64,000 nt of DNA from Bacteroidota bacterium (GCA_016866235.1 VGMW01000003.1:124001-188000); one strand, 5' to 3'. Shown: positions 34,189 through 44,856, numbered from the stretch's first letter. Notes: a model not told the origin generated them from the letters alone. Program-made: numbers and translations.

Positions 34189-35432
34189 CTCTTGTTTGCG
34201 TTTCTATTGAATCGTATTTGCCCATCCAGCATCACCATATCAACTGCATTCATTCCGTAATGGTAAGGCAAGAAAGCCAGTCGTTCCGAAGGTCTGGTAA
34301 TAATGAGCGATGCACGCTTCCCCGGCCAGATAGAACCAAGGCTGGACTGCCATTCTAATGAAATGGCAGGGTTAATGGTTAAGGCATGAAGACCCTCTTC
34401 AGGTGTCATTTTCATTCGGATACAGGCCAATGACCACATCAACATCAGGTTTCCAGATGGCGAACTGCCCGGATTGTAATCGCTGGCAATACTTATGGGC
34501 AAACCTGCTTCAATCATCTTTCTTGCCGGAGGCATGGACAATCCAAGAAAATTGGCAGCACCAGGAAGTGCTGTTGGCATGACCTGACTGCTTGCTAAAA
34601 TTTTAATCTCCTCCTCTCCTATTTGCTCCAGGTGGTCGGCACTGAGCGCTTTGGTTTTGACGGCAGCCTGAACCCCGCCTGAATTCGATAATTGATTGGC
34701 GTGCACTCGTGCTTTCATTCCTGCACGCACACCCGCTTCCAGAATTTCTATGGACTGGTCCATGGAGAAAAATCCCTCCTCACAAAAGACATCGATATAA
34801 TCGGCAAGGTGCTCAGCAGCCACGGCGGGGATCATTTCTCCGATGACCATGCGCACATAATCATCCTTTGTAATTCCAGCGGGCACTGCATGCGCTCCAA
34901 GGAAGGTGGTTCGAACGGGGATATCGCAGGCCTCGCCCAACCTACGGGCTACGCGCAGCATCTTAAGCTCACTTTCAACGGAGAGCCCGTAGCCACTTTT
35001 TATTTCCAAAGCGCCAGTTCCGTGCTCAACAACTTCCTGCACCCTGCCGCTTGCCAGGTGAAACAGTTCATCTTCTGAGCACTGATTAAGCTTACGCGCA
35101 CTATTCAAAATTCCTCCTCCCGAACGTGCAATGTCCTGATAAGATACACCCCGAATCTTCATCACAAACTCCTCTTCACGGTAGGCTGGAAAAACAATGT
35201 GCGTATGACTATCGATGAATACCGGAAGTACCAATCTTTCTTTAGCATCCAACACCACATCGGCATGTTCAGGTGCATCTTCAGCCGGACCAAAGCGATC
35301 AATCAGGCCATCCCGAATAAACAAGTAAGCATTTTTTAAGGATGGCGAATCGGCCATGGCCTTACCGCAAACCGCAGAACTGCCTTCAAAAATCTGAAAC
35401 AACTCGCGGATGTTGTTGATCAGGATGGTCAT
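34185..35432 (-). CDS. hutI: imidazolonepropionase HutI
   Basis: HutI hydrolyses imidazolone-5-propanoate to N-formimino-L-glutamate, the third step of histidine breakdown. The 415-residue amidohydrolase has the metal motif DSHTHIVF near residue 76, EIKSGYGL near 144, FLGAHAVP near 170, and DYNPGSSPSGNL near 325. No hutH, hutU or hutG lies in the window. It overlaps its neighbours by four bases at each end. Confidence 0.95.
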   Translation of the reverse strand: MTILINNIRELFQIFEGSSAVCGKAMADSPSLKNAYLFIRDGLIDRFGPAEDAPEHADVVLDAKERLVLPVFIDSHTHIVFPAYREEEFVMKIRGVSYQDIARSGGGILNSARKLNQCSEDELFHLASGRVQEVVEHGTGALEIKSGYGLSVESELKMLRVARRLGEACDIPVRTTFLGAHAVPAGITKDDYVRMVIGEMIPAVAAEHLADYIDVFCEEGFFSMDQSIEILEAGVRAGMKARVHANQLSNSGGVQAAVKTKALSADHLEQIGEEEIKILASSQVMPTALPGAANFLGLSMPPARKMIEAGLPISIASDYNPGSSPSGNLMLMWSLACIRMKMTPEEGLHALTINPAISLEWQSSLGSIWPGKRASLIITRPSERLAFLPYHYGMNAVDMVMLDGQIRFNRNANKR

Positions 35433-36478
35433 TCTATGAATTCGATGTCCTCGTGTTCGTTTGGACGACGATCGCGTTTAAAGAGAAAACTGCCAAACAT
35501 AGGAATGGTAACCTTGACATTGGCAAAGACACCCTGCTTGGTTGGTCCAGGCCTAATCCCTGCTTCAGCCCCAAATCCCCATCCGAGATGGCGGTTGAAC
35601 TTGCCGTCTAATCCAGCACGAAACCCTAACGGACTGAATGAAACTTTAGTAACCGGATATGGGGTATTGAGGTAACGAACCGGATCTATACTTAAGGCCG
35701 GAGCGTACATTACATCGGCATATACCACCATGATTCCATCGTCCAGGGTATTTTCAAAATGCTTGAACTCAACGGCTACATTCCGGATGGTGGTTACACC
35801 TGTTCCCAAATAGAAAGTAGTTGCCGTCATGCTGCTAAATCCACGGAGTGGAATATCCCTACCCAATGCATCGCGATAAATCTCAGGAAGAAAAATATCG
35901 GCGTTGGATAATCCTTGTCGTTCCAAAATAGTTGAGACGTCTACCGTAGATCGCCATTGAACTGCCCCGGCACGGAATCCATAGATCTTCCGAACTTTTG
36001 AAGGGATCTTAACTTTCCGTGGAACCGTGGCGGTCCAGGCATTCTTAGTTAACGCGGCATTGTATAAGATCACCTTGGAATGTCCCTTTCGTTCAACATC
36101 ACGGATATGAATGTTAACCGATGCTTCTACATAGTAAAAACCTACCGGTGAATTTTCAGTCTTACTGTTTTTGGAAGCATTCTCTCTGGAAACATCTAAA
36201 AGTGATTCAGAATAGGGCCTACGGAACTGCAGTCTATAATCTGCTTTATGATCCGGGAGGTAATGCGCATCTACGCCCCAACCTGCATTGGAGGAGGTGG
36301 AAAAGTATTCACCATAGAAAGGTTGAACACCTGCAAAAAGATATCGGATATAATTCGGGCGATCGTAGATTACCCTTGCACCCAGACTGTCCTGGGCAAG
36401 AGAAGTTAATGAAAATAAAAACGAGGATACAGCCAGACCAACACGGAAGGAAAACAAAAAAAAGGGCCTGGAAATCAT
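35429..36478 (-). CDS. hypothetical exported protein, probable outer-membrane barrel
   Basis: This 349-residue protein has a signal peptide (LFSLTSLAQ) and no family I recognise. Alternating short strands with aromatic ends (FYLGTGVTTIRNVAVEF, LGWGFGAEAGIRPG) in the C-terminal half suggest an outer-membrane beta-barrel; the last 25 residues are charged, which is not a typical barrel end. It is the first gene of the overlapping hutI-apt-LON unit. Role unknown. Confidence 0.6.
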   Translation of the reverse strand: MISRPFFLFSFRVGLAVSSFLFSLTSLAQDSLGARVIYDRPNYIRYLFAGVQPFYGEYFSTSSNAGWGVDAHYLPDHKADYRLQFRRPYSESLLDVSRENASKNSKTENSPVGFYYVEASVNIHIRDVERKGHSKVILYNAALTKNAWTATVPRKVKIPSKVRKIYGFRAGAVQWRSTVDVSTILERQGLSNADIFLPEIYRDALGRDIPLRGFSSMTATTFYLGTGVTTIRNVAVEFKHFENTLDDGIMVVYADVMYAPALSIDPVRYLNTPYPVTKVSFSPLGFRAGLDGKFNRHLGWGFGAEAGIRPGPTKQGVFANVKVTIPMFGSFLFKRDRRPNEHEDIEFIE

Positions 36479-36521
36479 CAGTCAAATTTAGTCAATAGGA
36501 ACGATTGGATGACCATCCCGG

Positions 36522-38210
36522 TTAACGGATTCTCACCAATGCGCCTTCCTTCAAGGTGATCACCGGGACTGCCTGATTGTCCTGACCTCCATTGTAATCG
36601 GTCCCTTGAAAAATGACGCCCGCATTTTTACCCGACAATACCACCGCCGACTTTGGACTTGAGGAATTTCCGGACAGCTTACTTCCTAAAAACATCATAA
36701 ACTCAAATCCGATCCTTGCGTAATTAGAAGGCGCCATTCCATGCACGGCTAAATACTTTTTTTCAAAATTTTTATACTCGGCTGAATGGACATCGTAATA
36801 GTTGGGAGCAATCAAAGCAATGCGAAGCTCTTCAAACTTCATCCAGTCCATTCCTGGCTTATCCAACCAACTCTCCTGACCAATTATTACTGTTCCATCA
36901 TCTCTTGAATCGACACTTCTAATCACCTTGGTAAAAATCAATTCCGAGTCAGAGGCAACAAAAATGCTGGCCAGACTATCCTTCGGCAGCTTAAACTCAA
37001 TGGGATTTTTGAATTTGTCAAATTTGACAGCCGTTGCGAGGATGGAATTAATGACGGAAGAATTATCACGGTCAATTTTTCGAAACAATCCAACTTCCAA
37101 TTTCAATTCCTTTGCACGTTGAAGAAAGGCGTGAGCAACAATTGAATCCTTGGCCGTATTCTCGAAAAATACGTAGCACGGACCTTTTCGGTCTAGGCCA
37201 GCCGCATAATCAGCACTCTTTTTTCCAAGGGTTACGTAGGACGGTTGGAAAAGAACCGCATTGGCATTACCTGACAAATAATCAGGGTTGCTGCTTACCG
37301 GATGCATCATCAAAATATTTTCATTGGATGAAAACTTTTTGACCAGCTCTATTTCATCGGCAAACAACGGCCCGATCAATGCAGAGGAGGATTTTACCTC
37401 ATTGAGCGAGAGGATTGATTTAAGTTTTTCAGGATTCCGCTCTGTATCGTATAAACTCAATTCAACCGGAATATCCAATTGCTCCAAAGAGTCGGCGGCA
37501 AGCCGAATACCATGATATAAATCCAAGGCATACTGATTCTTTTTGGTGCCGGGTGATGGATCGAGGGATGAAGCCAGAAATGGAAACAGTAACGCTACGC
37601 GTTTTGCATTCTGGATTTTCCGAGGGGGCAAAATGACGAAATCGCTTTCTCTTAATCCTTGCAAATTGATCATCCTCTTGGCTTCAGCGATAGACTCTTC
37701 GGAAGCCTGATAGAATAACCGTTGAATCAGCGTTTTAATTACAATAGGATCATGGAAGTCATCCATAAGCATTCTCAGAACTTCAACATCCTTTATTTTA
37801 GGAATAAACTTTTCCTTTAAAGGAGTCGTGCCCGAAGAATTTTTCATGGCCTTGAGTTTGGCCATCGCCTGAAATGGTTCACCATCCTCAAAATATATTT
37901 GTGCAAGCCAATATTTTACATCATCGTTTTGAGACCAATTTGGATATAGAGAGTCGACACTTGCTAAAGTTCGACGTGCAACAGAACGATAATTTCTATT
38001 GTAGGCACTCAGCGCGTAATAAAATCCTGCATACTCTGTGTAAGGGTTTGATGCATCATAAACCATCAGCTTTTTGAACGCATCTAAACTGGCGTCATAG
38101 TTTGCTGCCTCAAATAACTGTTTGGCATTTGAGTAGCGTTGTTTGAAATCCTGAGAAAAGGATTTTTCAGAGAGCAACGAGCATACTATGATGAAAAAAA
38201 GAATTCGCAT
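36522..38210 (-). CDS. exported TPR plus type I periplasmic-binding-fold protein
   Basis: This 562-residue protein has a signal peptide (SEKSFSQ), TPR-like helices (about 20-180, e.g. YDASLDAFKKLMVYDA) and a type I periplasmic-binding fold from about 200 (VALLFPFLAS, then LYHGIRLAADSLEQ, ALIGPLF and NYARIGFEF). The layout recalls LpoA-like activators of penicillin-binding proteins and Leu/Ile/Val-binding relatives. No ABC permease is adjacent. It begins 15 bases after the guaA stop and may be read through from guaA. A cell-wall or envelope sensing role is only an inference. Confidence 0.72.
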   Translation of the reverse strand: MRILFFIIVCSLLSEKSFSQDFKQRYSNAKQLFEAANYDASLDAFKKLMVYDASNPYTEYAGFYYALSAYNRNYRSVARRTLASVDSLYPNWSQNDDVKYWLAQIYFEDGEPFQAMAKLKAMKNSSGTTPLKEKFIPKIKDVEVLRMLMDDFHDPIVIKTLIQRLFYQASEESIAEAKRMINLQGLRESDFVILPPRKIQNAKRVALLFPFLASSLDPSPGTKKNQYALDLYHGIRLAADSLEQLDIPVELSLYDTERNPEKLKSILSLNEVKSSSALIGPLFADEIELVKKFSSNENILMMHPVSSNPDYLSGNANAVLFQPSYVTLGKKSADYAAGLDRKGPCYVFFENTAKDSIVAHAFLQRAKELKLEVGLFRKIDRDNSSVINSILATAVKFDKFKNPIEFKLPKDSLASIFVASDSELIFTKVIRSVDSRDDGTVIIGQESWLDKPGMDWMKFEELRIALIAPNYYDVHSAEYKNFEKKYLAVHGMAPSNYARIGFEFMMFLGSKLSGNSSSPKSAVVLSGKNAGVIFQGTDYNGGQDNQAVPVITLKEGALVRIR

Positions 38211-38225
38211 ATCTAAATCCCCAAA

Positions 38226-39752
38226 TTACTCCCACTCAATGGTTGAAGGCGGTTTACTGCTGATGTCATAAACGACGCGGTTAACTCCTTTAACTTTATT
38301 GATGATGGATGAAGAAATCTCACTCAAAAATTCAAAAGGCAAATGTGACCAGTCGGCTGTCATGCCATCGACAGAAACCACGGCTCTCAAGGCCACCACT
38401 TGTTCATAAGTCCTTTCATCACCCATTACACCCACCGAATGAATCGGAAGCAAAATGGCACCTGCTTGCCAAACCTGATCGTAAAGCCCATGGGATTTTA
38501 ATCCACTGATAAACAAATGATCCACTTCCTGAAGCAGCGCCACCTTTTCCGCTGTAATATCCCCAAGGATTCTTATGCCAAGTCCCGGGCCTGGAAATGG
38601 GTGACGACCGAGGATGGCAGGATCGATTCCCAAGGTATGGCCTACCCGTCTAACTTCATCTTTAAAGAGCGAGCGAAGCGGCTCTACCACCTTAAGTTTC
38701 ATGTGCTCTGGCAGTCCACCCACATTGTGGTGCGATTTTATCGTTACAGAAGGACCTTTCACCGATACAGACTCAATAACGTCTGGATAAATAGTGCCCT
38801 GACCCAACCAACTTACACCAGATATAAGGTGGGCCTCTTCATCAAAGACCTCAATAAAAGTTTTACCAATGGCTTTTCGCTTGGCTTCAGGCTCCGTTAA
38901 ACCCTTTAAGGCAGCATAGAACCTCTGTTTTGAATCAACGCCCTTGATGTTTAATCCCATGCCACGGTAAGAAGCCAAAACCTGATTGAACTCATCCTTA
39001 CGAAGTAAACCATTATCGACAAAAATGCAGCTCAGTGATTGTCCAATGGCTTTGTGAACAAGAACAGCAGCCACCGTTGAATCCACTCCGCCGGAGAGTG
39101 CCATGACAACCTTATCGCTGCCCAGTTGCTCCTTAAGCTTGTGAACGGTGTTTTCTATGAACTGACCCGGTGTCCAATCCTGGCGGCAACCACAAATGGA
39201 GACAGCAAAATTTTGTAACAGTTTTTGACCCGGGATTGTGTGGGTGACCTCAGGATGAAACTGAATGCCATAGCAATTGGTGTTTCTTTTCCTGTAGGCT
39301 GCTACGTTCACCGAATCGGTGCTGGCTGTAATTTCATATTCGGGTGCAAGTGCCGTGATGGTATCGCCGTGTGACATCCAAACTTGCTCTCCGGTTGAGA
39401 TGCCCGCAAGAAGCGGATCACTGTTCAACACCGAGGATAGCCTTGCTCGACCATATTCCCTGATTTTGGATGGCGTAACCGAACCGCCGGTTTTTTGCGC
39501 CATAAGCTGAGCACCATAACATATTCCCAATACAGGCAGGTTGCCGAATACACCCAGATCCACATCTGGCGCATCCTCGTCCCGAACAGAACACGGGCTA
39601 CCGGAAAGGATTATTCCTTTTACATCAGGCGTGATCGTTGGATAATGATTGAATGGGAAAATCTGACAATAAATGTTCAGCTCACGTATCCTTCTGGCAA
39701 TCAGCTGAGTATACTGAGAGCCGAAGTCCAGAATAAGGATTTGTTCAGGCAT
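38226..39752 (-). CDS. guaA: GMP synthase (glutamine-hydrolysing)
   Basis: GuaA converts XMP to GMP using glutamine and ATP. The 508-residue protein has a class I glutamine amidotransferase domain with the nucleophile in VLGICYGAQ (Cys about 78) and His/Glu in [10 protein letters not shown]. It is followed by the ATP-pyrophosphatase P-loop [12 protein letters not shown] and the C-terminal dimerisation domain ending [10 protein letters not shown]. The start at 39752 gives the standard N-terminus [18 protein letters not shown] -7 motif lies almost on the start codon. Confidence 0.98.
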   Translation of the reverse strand: MPEQILILDFGSQYTQLIARRIRELNIYCQIFPFNHYPTITPDVKGIILSGSPCSVRDEDAPDVDLGVFGNLPVLGICYGAQLMAQKTGGSVTPSKIREYGRARLSSVLNSDPLLAGISTGEQVWMSHGDTITALAPEYEITASTDSVNVAAYRKRNTNCYGIQFHPEVTHTIPGQKLLQNFAVSICGCRQDWTPGQFIENTVHKLKEQLGSDKVVMALSGGVDSTVAAVLVHKAIGQSLSCIFVDNGLLRKDEFNQVLASYRGMGLNIKGVDSKQRFYAALKGLTEPEAKRKAIGKTFIEVFDEEAHLISGVSWLGQGTIYPDVIESVSVKGPSVTIKSHHNVGGLPEHMKLKVVEPLRSLFKDEVRRVGHTLGIDPAILGRHPFPGPGLGIRILGDITAEKVALLQEVDHLFISGLKSHGLYDQVWQAGAILLPIHSVGVMGDERTYEQVVALRAVVSVDGMTADWSHLPFEFLSEISSSIINKVKGVNRVVYDISSKPPSTIEWE

Positions 39753-39756
39753 GCGG

Positions 39757-39764
39757 CAAAAATA
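39757..39764 (-). promoter_or_regulatory. Bacteroidota -7 promoter motif adjoining guaA start
   Basis: Minus strand TATTTTTG fits TANNTTTG and ends four bases before the guaA ATG, so the predicted transcription start falls on or within a few bases of the start codon. No TTTG at the ideal upstream distance is seen. Confidence 0.4.
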
Positions 39765-39790
39765 ACCTTTGGCAGGTATTTAGTCTGAAA

Positions 39791-40414
39791 TTACCAGTTA
39801 AGATACACCAGCCCGACCTGAAGGTTCAGGGACGAAAGTCCTTTGTAATCGAAGTCAGGCGCCTTCACAAACGAATGGTCAAGGCTAAGGGTGGTAAATG
39901 CGCCCCAGGAAGTCTTGTTTCCAAACCTGAAAATGGCACCACCATAAGGTCTGATGATACCGGACCATTTTCTTTCTGAATTCTGATAAACATTGTAATA
40001 AAGTCTTAAGGATGAATAAGAGGCTCCGCCACCAAAACCGGCATATGGAATTATTTTTTTATCCGGAGTAAACAAATATTCTCCTGACATGGTAATGGCG
40101 TACTGATCCACATAGCCAAAATAGTCTGTGAAGACCGCACCATTGCCTGTAGGATATACTCTCGGTTCTGTGTAGTCGTTGTAACCTGAATAGGTAAAAT
40201 CAAATCCTGCTGAAAGTTTTTCATTCAGCAGTTCCCGATACAGGAGTTTAATTCCCCTAACGGAGGGCCTGTTAATGAATTCTCTGTTTGACAAGGGCAT
40301 TGAACCTACCGCAGCAACGCCATAATATTTATCGAAATACTGTGCCTTAACACCAAAAGAGCACAGCGAAATTACAATCGCCAGAATTATAGACTTCAAT
40401 TGGAAACACTTCAT
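39791..40414 (-). CDS. outer-membrane beta-barrel protein
   Basis: This 207-residue exported protein (signal ISLCSFGVKAQ) has repeated amphipathic strands (KLSAGFDFTYSGYND, KIIPYAGFGGGASYSS, KTSWGAFTTLSLDH) and ends in NLQVGLVYLNW, a typical C-terminal barrel strand with a final aromatic residue. It overlaps the DUF4136 lipoprotein gene by four bases, so the two are probably made together and may interact at the outer membrane. Specific function unknown. Confidence 0.75.
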   Translation of the reverse strand: MKCFQLKSIILAIVISLCSFGVKAQYFDKYYGVAAVGSMPLSNREFINRPSVRGIKLLYRELLNEKLSAGFDFTYSGYNDYTEPRVYPTGNGAVFTDYFGYVDQYAITMSGEYLFTPDKKIIPYAGFGGGASYSSLRLYYNVYQNSERKWSGIIRPYGGAIFRFGNKTSWGAFTTLSLDHSFVKAPDFDYKGLSSLNLQVGLVYLNW

Positions 40415-41037
40415 TTTTTCTTCAGATAGGGAGATTGGTCGAAGGCCTGATCGACAGCCACTAAAACCTTCGAAAGCGGATCGGGTGAATTATACAGGTC
40501 GCCGATCCTTGCCACCCAAACCACCTGATACTTTTTATCGGGTGTAAGATTTTTCAGGTCGATGATTTCGATTACCAATGTTCCGGTCTGGTAGGAGAAA
40601 TTTTGGACCAACGGATAGCCGTAAAATCCACCAAAACCATAATTATAAAATCCAGAATAACCGTAGCCAGGGTAACCGAACATATAATTCGGATAGCTGA
40701 CGGACTGGTAAAATCCCTGGTTATCGAGTACATAAGCACTTATACCCAGGTCTGGCTCATTCTTTTTATTGGTGAGCGTGTAGCCCCCTTTGGACATCCT
40801 GAAACTGATTTTTGAGACTACATCCGCGGCATAGCGTCCAACCACGAGCGTATCTTCAGATGCGTTGCTGACGTACCCGAGGGTATCCGGTGGAATGGCA
40901 TACGAGGTGTATTTCGAGAAATCGATGTTGTCCAAAAAGCTGGTTTGAACCAGCATGTTTTGTGTTAGGTCGTTAACATCCGGTTCTGCTCCGCAACCAA
41001 CCAGGAAAGGCAACAATAAAAAGAGTAATCTTTTCAT
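40411..41037 (-). CDS. DUF4136 lipoprotein
   Basis: This 208-residue lipoprotein (LLPFLVGC, Cys15) matches the DUF4136 pattern: DFSKYTSYAIP near residue 40, a Ser/Lys region, and TGTLVIEIIDLKN followed by VVWVARIGDLYN near the C-terminus. A striking 30-residue Tyr/Gly/Phe-rich insert (YGYSGFYNYGFGGFYGY) lies mid-protein. The family is found in Gram-negative envelopes with no settled function. It overlaps the barrel gene 39791-40414. Confidence 0.85.
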   Translation of the reverse strand: MKRLLFLLLPFLVGCGAEPDVNDLTQNMLVQTSFLDNIDFSKYTSYAIPPDTLGYVSNASEDTLVVGRYAADVVSKISFRMSKGGYTLTNKKNEPDLGISAYVLDNQGFYQSVSYPNYMFGYPGYGYSGFYNYGFGGFYGYPLVQNFSYQTGTLVIEIIDLKNLTPDKKYQVVWVARIGDLYNSPDPLSKVLVAVDQAFDQSPYLKKK

Positions 41038-41119
41038 GCTTCAAATTTCGAAACCATTAGACGTAAAAGTAGTAGAACTGGTTTAAAGAAAATTTGAAAT
41101 TGAGCCTGAAATCCGGAAA

Positions 41120-41992
41120 TCAGCGCTCTATAGGATAACAGTACTCACTCAGATAATCACCCGCATCGTCTATACCTGCATAAAATGCGCGGTTGAACAG
41201 GCTGCAAGCTTCGTCAGTCCTACCCCACTCCTGAAAAACAACGCCCTTAAGAAAGATCAATTCAGGGGTTTCAGGTTCTGCCAGCAATCCAAGGGTGATG
41301 TAGGTCATAGCCTTATCATTCTGATTCTGCTCTAAACAATATGAAGCCGCATACTGATAAGTGGCCACAAAAGTAAAGTCCAGTCCAATGGCCTTATTGT
41401 AGTTAAACATGGCGCTATCATAATCTCCTTTTTTATAATAGATATAACCCAACAAGGCAACACCCTCAGCATTCTCTTCAACAGAAAGACCACGCTTCAA
41501 ATCAATCAATGCGGAATCTAATTTTTCCAATCCAAGATAGGCAGCGGCACGCAGCCGGTATATCCTTGGCCACTCTTCTTCCTGAAGGAACGATAGTGCA
41601 TTGTTGAGGCTCGCGAGCTGGTCATTAAATCGTAACTGCTTTTGATAGATAATGGACTTAAGAATATAAGCCTGAGGAAAAGTTGGTATCCCAGTAATGA
41701 ATAAATCCAAATCTGAAATGGCATATTCCCATTCATCTAGATAGAAGTAGCACACAGCCCTGTAATACCGTGCTTCAAAGTATTTTGATTCCGGAGTGAT
41801 TTCATCCCCTTTTGAGGCTTGTGCAGCCTCAATGATTCTGGTGTAGATATCGACAGCCTTAAAATAATCCTCCTCTTCCATTGCGGCTCGACCTTCTTCT
41901 ATCCACTGCTCAGGTGATGCGACAGGCGTTACCTGAGCAACCAGATCAAAGAAAAAACTCACTGCCAATACGAAAAGGAAGGCCTTACGCAT
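41120..41992 (-). CDS. exported tetratricopeptide-repeat protein
   Basis: This 290-residue protein has a signal peptide and roughly six TPR-type helical pairs: AMEEEDYFKAVDIYTRII, KKGDYDSAMFNYNKAIGLD and ATYQYAASYCLEQNQNDKAM are clear units. TPR proteins scaffold protein-protein contacts; nothing points to a particular partner. It lies 23 bases downstream of typA and may be co-transcribed. Confidence 0.8.
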   Translation of the reverse strand: MRKAFLFVLAVSFFFDLVAQVTPVASPEQWIEEGRAAMEEEDYFKAVDIYTRIIEAAQASKGDEITPESKYFEARYYRAVCYFYLDEWEYAISDLDLFITGIPTFPQAYILKSIIYQKQLRFNDQLASLNNALSFLQEEEWPRIYRLRAAAYLGLEKLDSALIDLKRGLSVEENAEGVALLGYIYYKKGDYDSAMFNYNKAIGLDFTFVATYQYAASYCLEQNQNDKAMTYITLGLLAEPETPELIFLKGVVFQEWGRTDEACSLFNRAFYAGIDDAGDYLSEYCYPIER

Positions 41993-42015
41993 GCTGCGGA
42001 ATTTAAAACATCACA

Positions 42016-43833
42016 TTATGACGAGGTCTTGTTTCGGTCACGCTTTCTGTCGTTTTCGTTCAAAAGAATTTTTCTCAAACGAATGGACTTGGGGGTTACC
42101 TCAACATATTCATCAGACTGAATATATTCTAACGCTTCTTCCAGGGAGAACTTGATGGCAGGAGCAATCTTCATTTTTTCATCAGAGCCGGATGCTCGGA
42201 TGTTCGTGAGCTTTTTGGTCTTGGTGACGTTTACCACCAAGTCTCCACTTCGACTGTTTTCACCAATTACCTGTCCTTCATAAACTGGGTCATTTGGATC
42301 AATAAAGAACTTTCCACGGTCTTGAAGATTGTGTAAACTGTAAGGGATGGCCTCACCGGGCTCCATGGAGATCAATGAACCGTTGATCCTTCCAGGAATT
42401 TCACCTTTGAATGGCTGATATTCTTTATACCGATGGGTAACTACTGCTTCTCCAGCGGTTACGTTCATGAGATAATTCCTCAAGCCAATGATACCACGCG
42501 AAGGAATAATGAACTTCAATATCATCCGATCACCCTTCGGCTCCATGTTGGTCATTTCACCTTTTCTAATTGACACGGTTTCAATGGCTTTACCCGCATC
42601 TGTTTCGGGTAGGTCTATGGTAAGTTCTTCCACCGGCTCACTGCGTACTCCATCGATTTCCTTGAAAATTACCTGAGGCTGTCCAATTTGTAACTCGTAG
42701 CCTTCTCTCCTCATGGTTTCAATCAACACGGATAAATGAAGCACACCACGGCCGAAAACCAGGAATGAATCTGCTGAACCGGTTTCGCCAACCCTTAGCG
42801 CAAGATTCCGTTCCAGCTCTCTGTCCAGCCTTTCCTTGATGTGTCGTGAGGTAACAAATTTTCCTTCTTTTCCATAGAATGGCGAGTTGTTGATGGTGAA
42901 CATCATGCTCATGGTAGGTTCATCGATGGCGATGCTCTTCATGCCTTCCGGCTGTTCAGCATCTGCGACAGTATCGCCGATTTCAAATCCTTCCAATCCG
43001 ACAATCGCACAAATCTCACCTGCTTTTACCACCTCAACTTTTTGCTTTTCAAAACCTTCAAAAACATAAAGTTCTTTAATACGGTGTTTAATCGTCGTGC
43101 TTTGATCTCTCTTGACGAGTGAAATTTGTTGTCCCGCTCTGATCTCACCACGGTGGACCCGACCAATGGCCACTCTACCGATGTAGGATGAATACTCGAG
43201 TGAGGTGATCAGCATTTGCAGGTTTCCGGTGGCTGTTTTAGGCGCTGGGATATATTGTATGATGCCATCAAGCAAACTGTTGATGTCCGTTGTTGGCTTC
43301 TTCCAATCGGTGCTCATCCATCCTTGCTTGGCTGAACCGTAAAAAGCAGGGAAGTCAAGCTGATCTTCAGTAGCGTCGAGGGCAAACATTAAATCAAATA
43401 CCGATTCATGTACTTCCTCTGGCGTACAGTTTTTCTTATCAACTTTATTAATCACTACGATGGGTTTAAGACCCATTTGAATGGCCTTTTGGAGAACGAA
43501 TCGGGTCTGTGGCATAGGACCTTCAAAAGCATCGACCAGCAACAAACATCCATCGGCCATATTTAAGACGCGCTCTACTTCACCACCAAAATCACTGTGG
43601 CCGGGCGTATCAATAATATTGATTTTATAGTCCTTGTAGCGAACAGATACGTTTTTTGCCAGAATGGTAATACCCCGCTCACGTTCGAGGGGATTGGAGT
43701 CCATGATTAACTCACCTGGATTTTCATGTGCTTTAAACAATTGTCCTGCATGAAGCATTTTATCAACCAAAGTAGTTTTTCCATGGTCGACGTGCGCAAT
43801 GATTGCGATGTTCCTGATCTTCTCAACCTCCAT
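42016..43833 (-). CDS. typA: ribosome-associated GTPase TypA/BipA
   Basis: TypA/BipA is an EF-G-like translational GTPase linked to ribosome assembly and stress adaptation. The 605-residue protein has G1 [15 protein letters not shown]2/effector RGITILAK, G3 [15 protein letters not shown]4 NKVDKK and the BipA-specific C-terminal domain ([37 protein letters not shown]). A -7 promoter motif sits about 40 bases upstream. The basic tail [16 protein letters not shown] is typical. Confidence 0.97.
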   Translation of the reverse strand: MEVEKIRNIAIIAHVDHGKTTLVDKMLHAGQLFKAHENPGELIMDSNPLERERGITILAKNVSVRYKDYKINIIDTPGHSDFGGEVERVLNMADGCLLLVDAFEGPMPQTRFVLQKAIQMGLKPIVVINKVDKKNCTPEEVHESVFDLMFALDATEDQLDFPAFYGSAKQGWMSTDWKKPTTDINSLLDGIIQYIPAPKTATGNLQMLITSLEYSSYIGRVAIGRVHRGEIRAGQQISLVKRDQSTTIKHRIKELYVFEGFEKQKVEVVKAGEICAIVGLEGFEIGDTVADAEQPEGMKSIAIDEPTMSMMFTINNSPFYGKEGKFVTSRHIKERLDRELERNLALRVGETGSADSFLVFGRGVLHLSVLIETMRREGYELQIGQPQVIFKEIDGVRSEPVEELTIDLPETDAGKAIETVSIRKGEMTNMEPKGDRMILKFIIPSRGIIGLRNYLMNVTAGEAVVTHRYKEYQPFKGEIPGRINGSLISMEPGEAIPYSLHNLQDRGKFFIDPNDPVYEGQVIGENSRSGDLVVNVTKTKKLTNIRASGSDEKMKIAPAIKFSLEEALEYIQSDEYVEVTPKSIRLRKILLNENDRKRDRNKTSS

Positions 43834-43871
43834 AATAAGCCTAAAAAAGGGCGTTAATAAAATTTAAGCGG

Positions 43872-43879
43872 CAAAGATA
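43872..43879 (-). promoter_or_regulatory. possible -7 promoter motif, typA
   Basis: Minus strand TATCTTTG fits TANNTTTG, 38 bases before the typA ATG. No good TTTG partner is seen at 17-23 bases upstream. Confidence 0.35.
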
Positions 43880-43941
43880 ACCCAATAAGCCGACCCACCC
43901 CTATCGGTTGGACAGATTTAGGGAAATAGAAACAGAAAGGA

Positions 43942-44832
43942 TTAAAACTTGATTCGAACAAAACTTCCCATCGGAAGGGGAACTGATTTTTCGGATCGAA
44001 TAAGAAATTCTCCGAAGGTCTGTTCACCGGTTTTAAAGTGACGACGAACAACATTCATTCCCACTTGAGCAGAATAACCAGCCGCATATAGGCTCATCAA
44101 AAAGAACACAGGCTCCTTGCTTAGCAATCTGGATGTTTCGCTGACAAGCTCATCGATTTTTTCAGCCAGTGTCCACTTCTCGCCATCCGGCCCTCTTCCA
44201 TACGGCGGCGGATCCATGATAACGGCATGATAACTATTCCCACGTTTTACTTCACGCTTAACAAACTTCATGGCGTCCTCATAAACCCATCGAATTGAAT
44301 CAAGCCCGTTCAACAACATATTCTGACTTGCCCAGTTCAATCCAGGCCTTGAAGCATCAACATGAGTAACCTCTGCACCTGCCATCCTGCACACCATTGA
44401 AGCAGCTCCGGTATAGGCGAAAAGATTGAGGACCTTAGGTTTATGAACCGGGGACGATTTAAGTGCGTCAAAAATAAAATTCCAGTTGGCGCCCTGCTCC
44501 GGAAAAATACCCACATGGCCAAATCCAGTTAAGGCGAGTCGGAGTTTTAGATCGAACTTATGGTCATATCGATACGAGACATTCCACGATTCCGGCATCT
44601 TTCCTTTCCAACCGCCTTTAACCTCATCGGTAAAACGATAATGCTCCTTCTGCTCCCGATCAAACCGTGCGTCTGAAAGTTTTTTCCATTCAGACTCAGG
44701 CAACACAGGTTCCCACAATGCCTGAGGTTCAGGACGGATGATTCGGTATGGCCCAAACCGCTCCAACTTTTCACCAAAGCCGCTGTCAATCAATTCATAT
44801 TCGGTCCAGGAATCAGGTGAGAGGGTAAGCAT
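43942..44832 (-). CDS. class I SAM-dependent RNA methyltransferase (COG1092-type)
   Basis: This 296-residue protein resembles RlmI/RlmK-type methyltransferases. It has the SAM-binding VLNLFAYTGAASMVCRMAGAEVTHVDAS (core NLFAYTGAAS), LNWASQNMLLNGL and the catalytic VIMDPPPYGRGPDGEKW motif. It lacks the N-terminal PUA domain of E. coli RlmI. The target nucleotide is not predictable. It ends near the typA start and is separated by 24 bases from the SpoU-type methyltransferase upstream. Confidence 0.88.
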   Translation of the reverse strand: MLTLSPDSWTEYELIDSGFGEKLERFGPYRIIRPEPQALWEPVLPESEWKKLSDARFDREQKEHYRFTDEVKGGWKGKMPESWNVSYRYDHKFDLKLRLALTGFGHVGIFPEQGANWNFIFDALKSSPVHKPKVLNLFAYTGAASMVCRMAGAEVTHVDASRPGLNWASQNMLLNGLDSIRWVYEDAMKFVKREVKRGNSYHAVIMDPPPYGRGPDGEKWTLAEKIDELVSETSRLLSKEPVFFLMSLYAAGYSAQVGMNVVRRHFKTGEQTFGEFLIRSEKSVPLPMGSFVRIKF

Positions 44833-44856
44833 TAGTTTAAAATTATTGAGTAAGCA

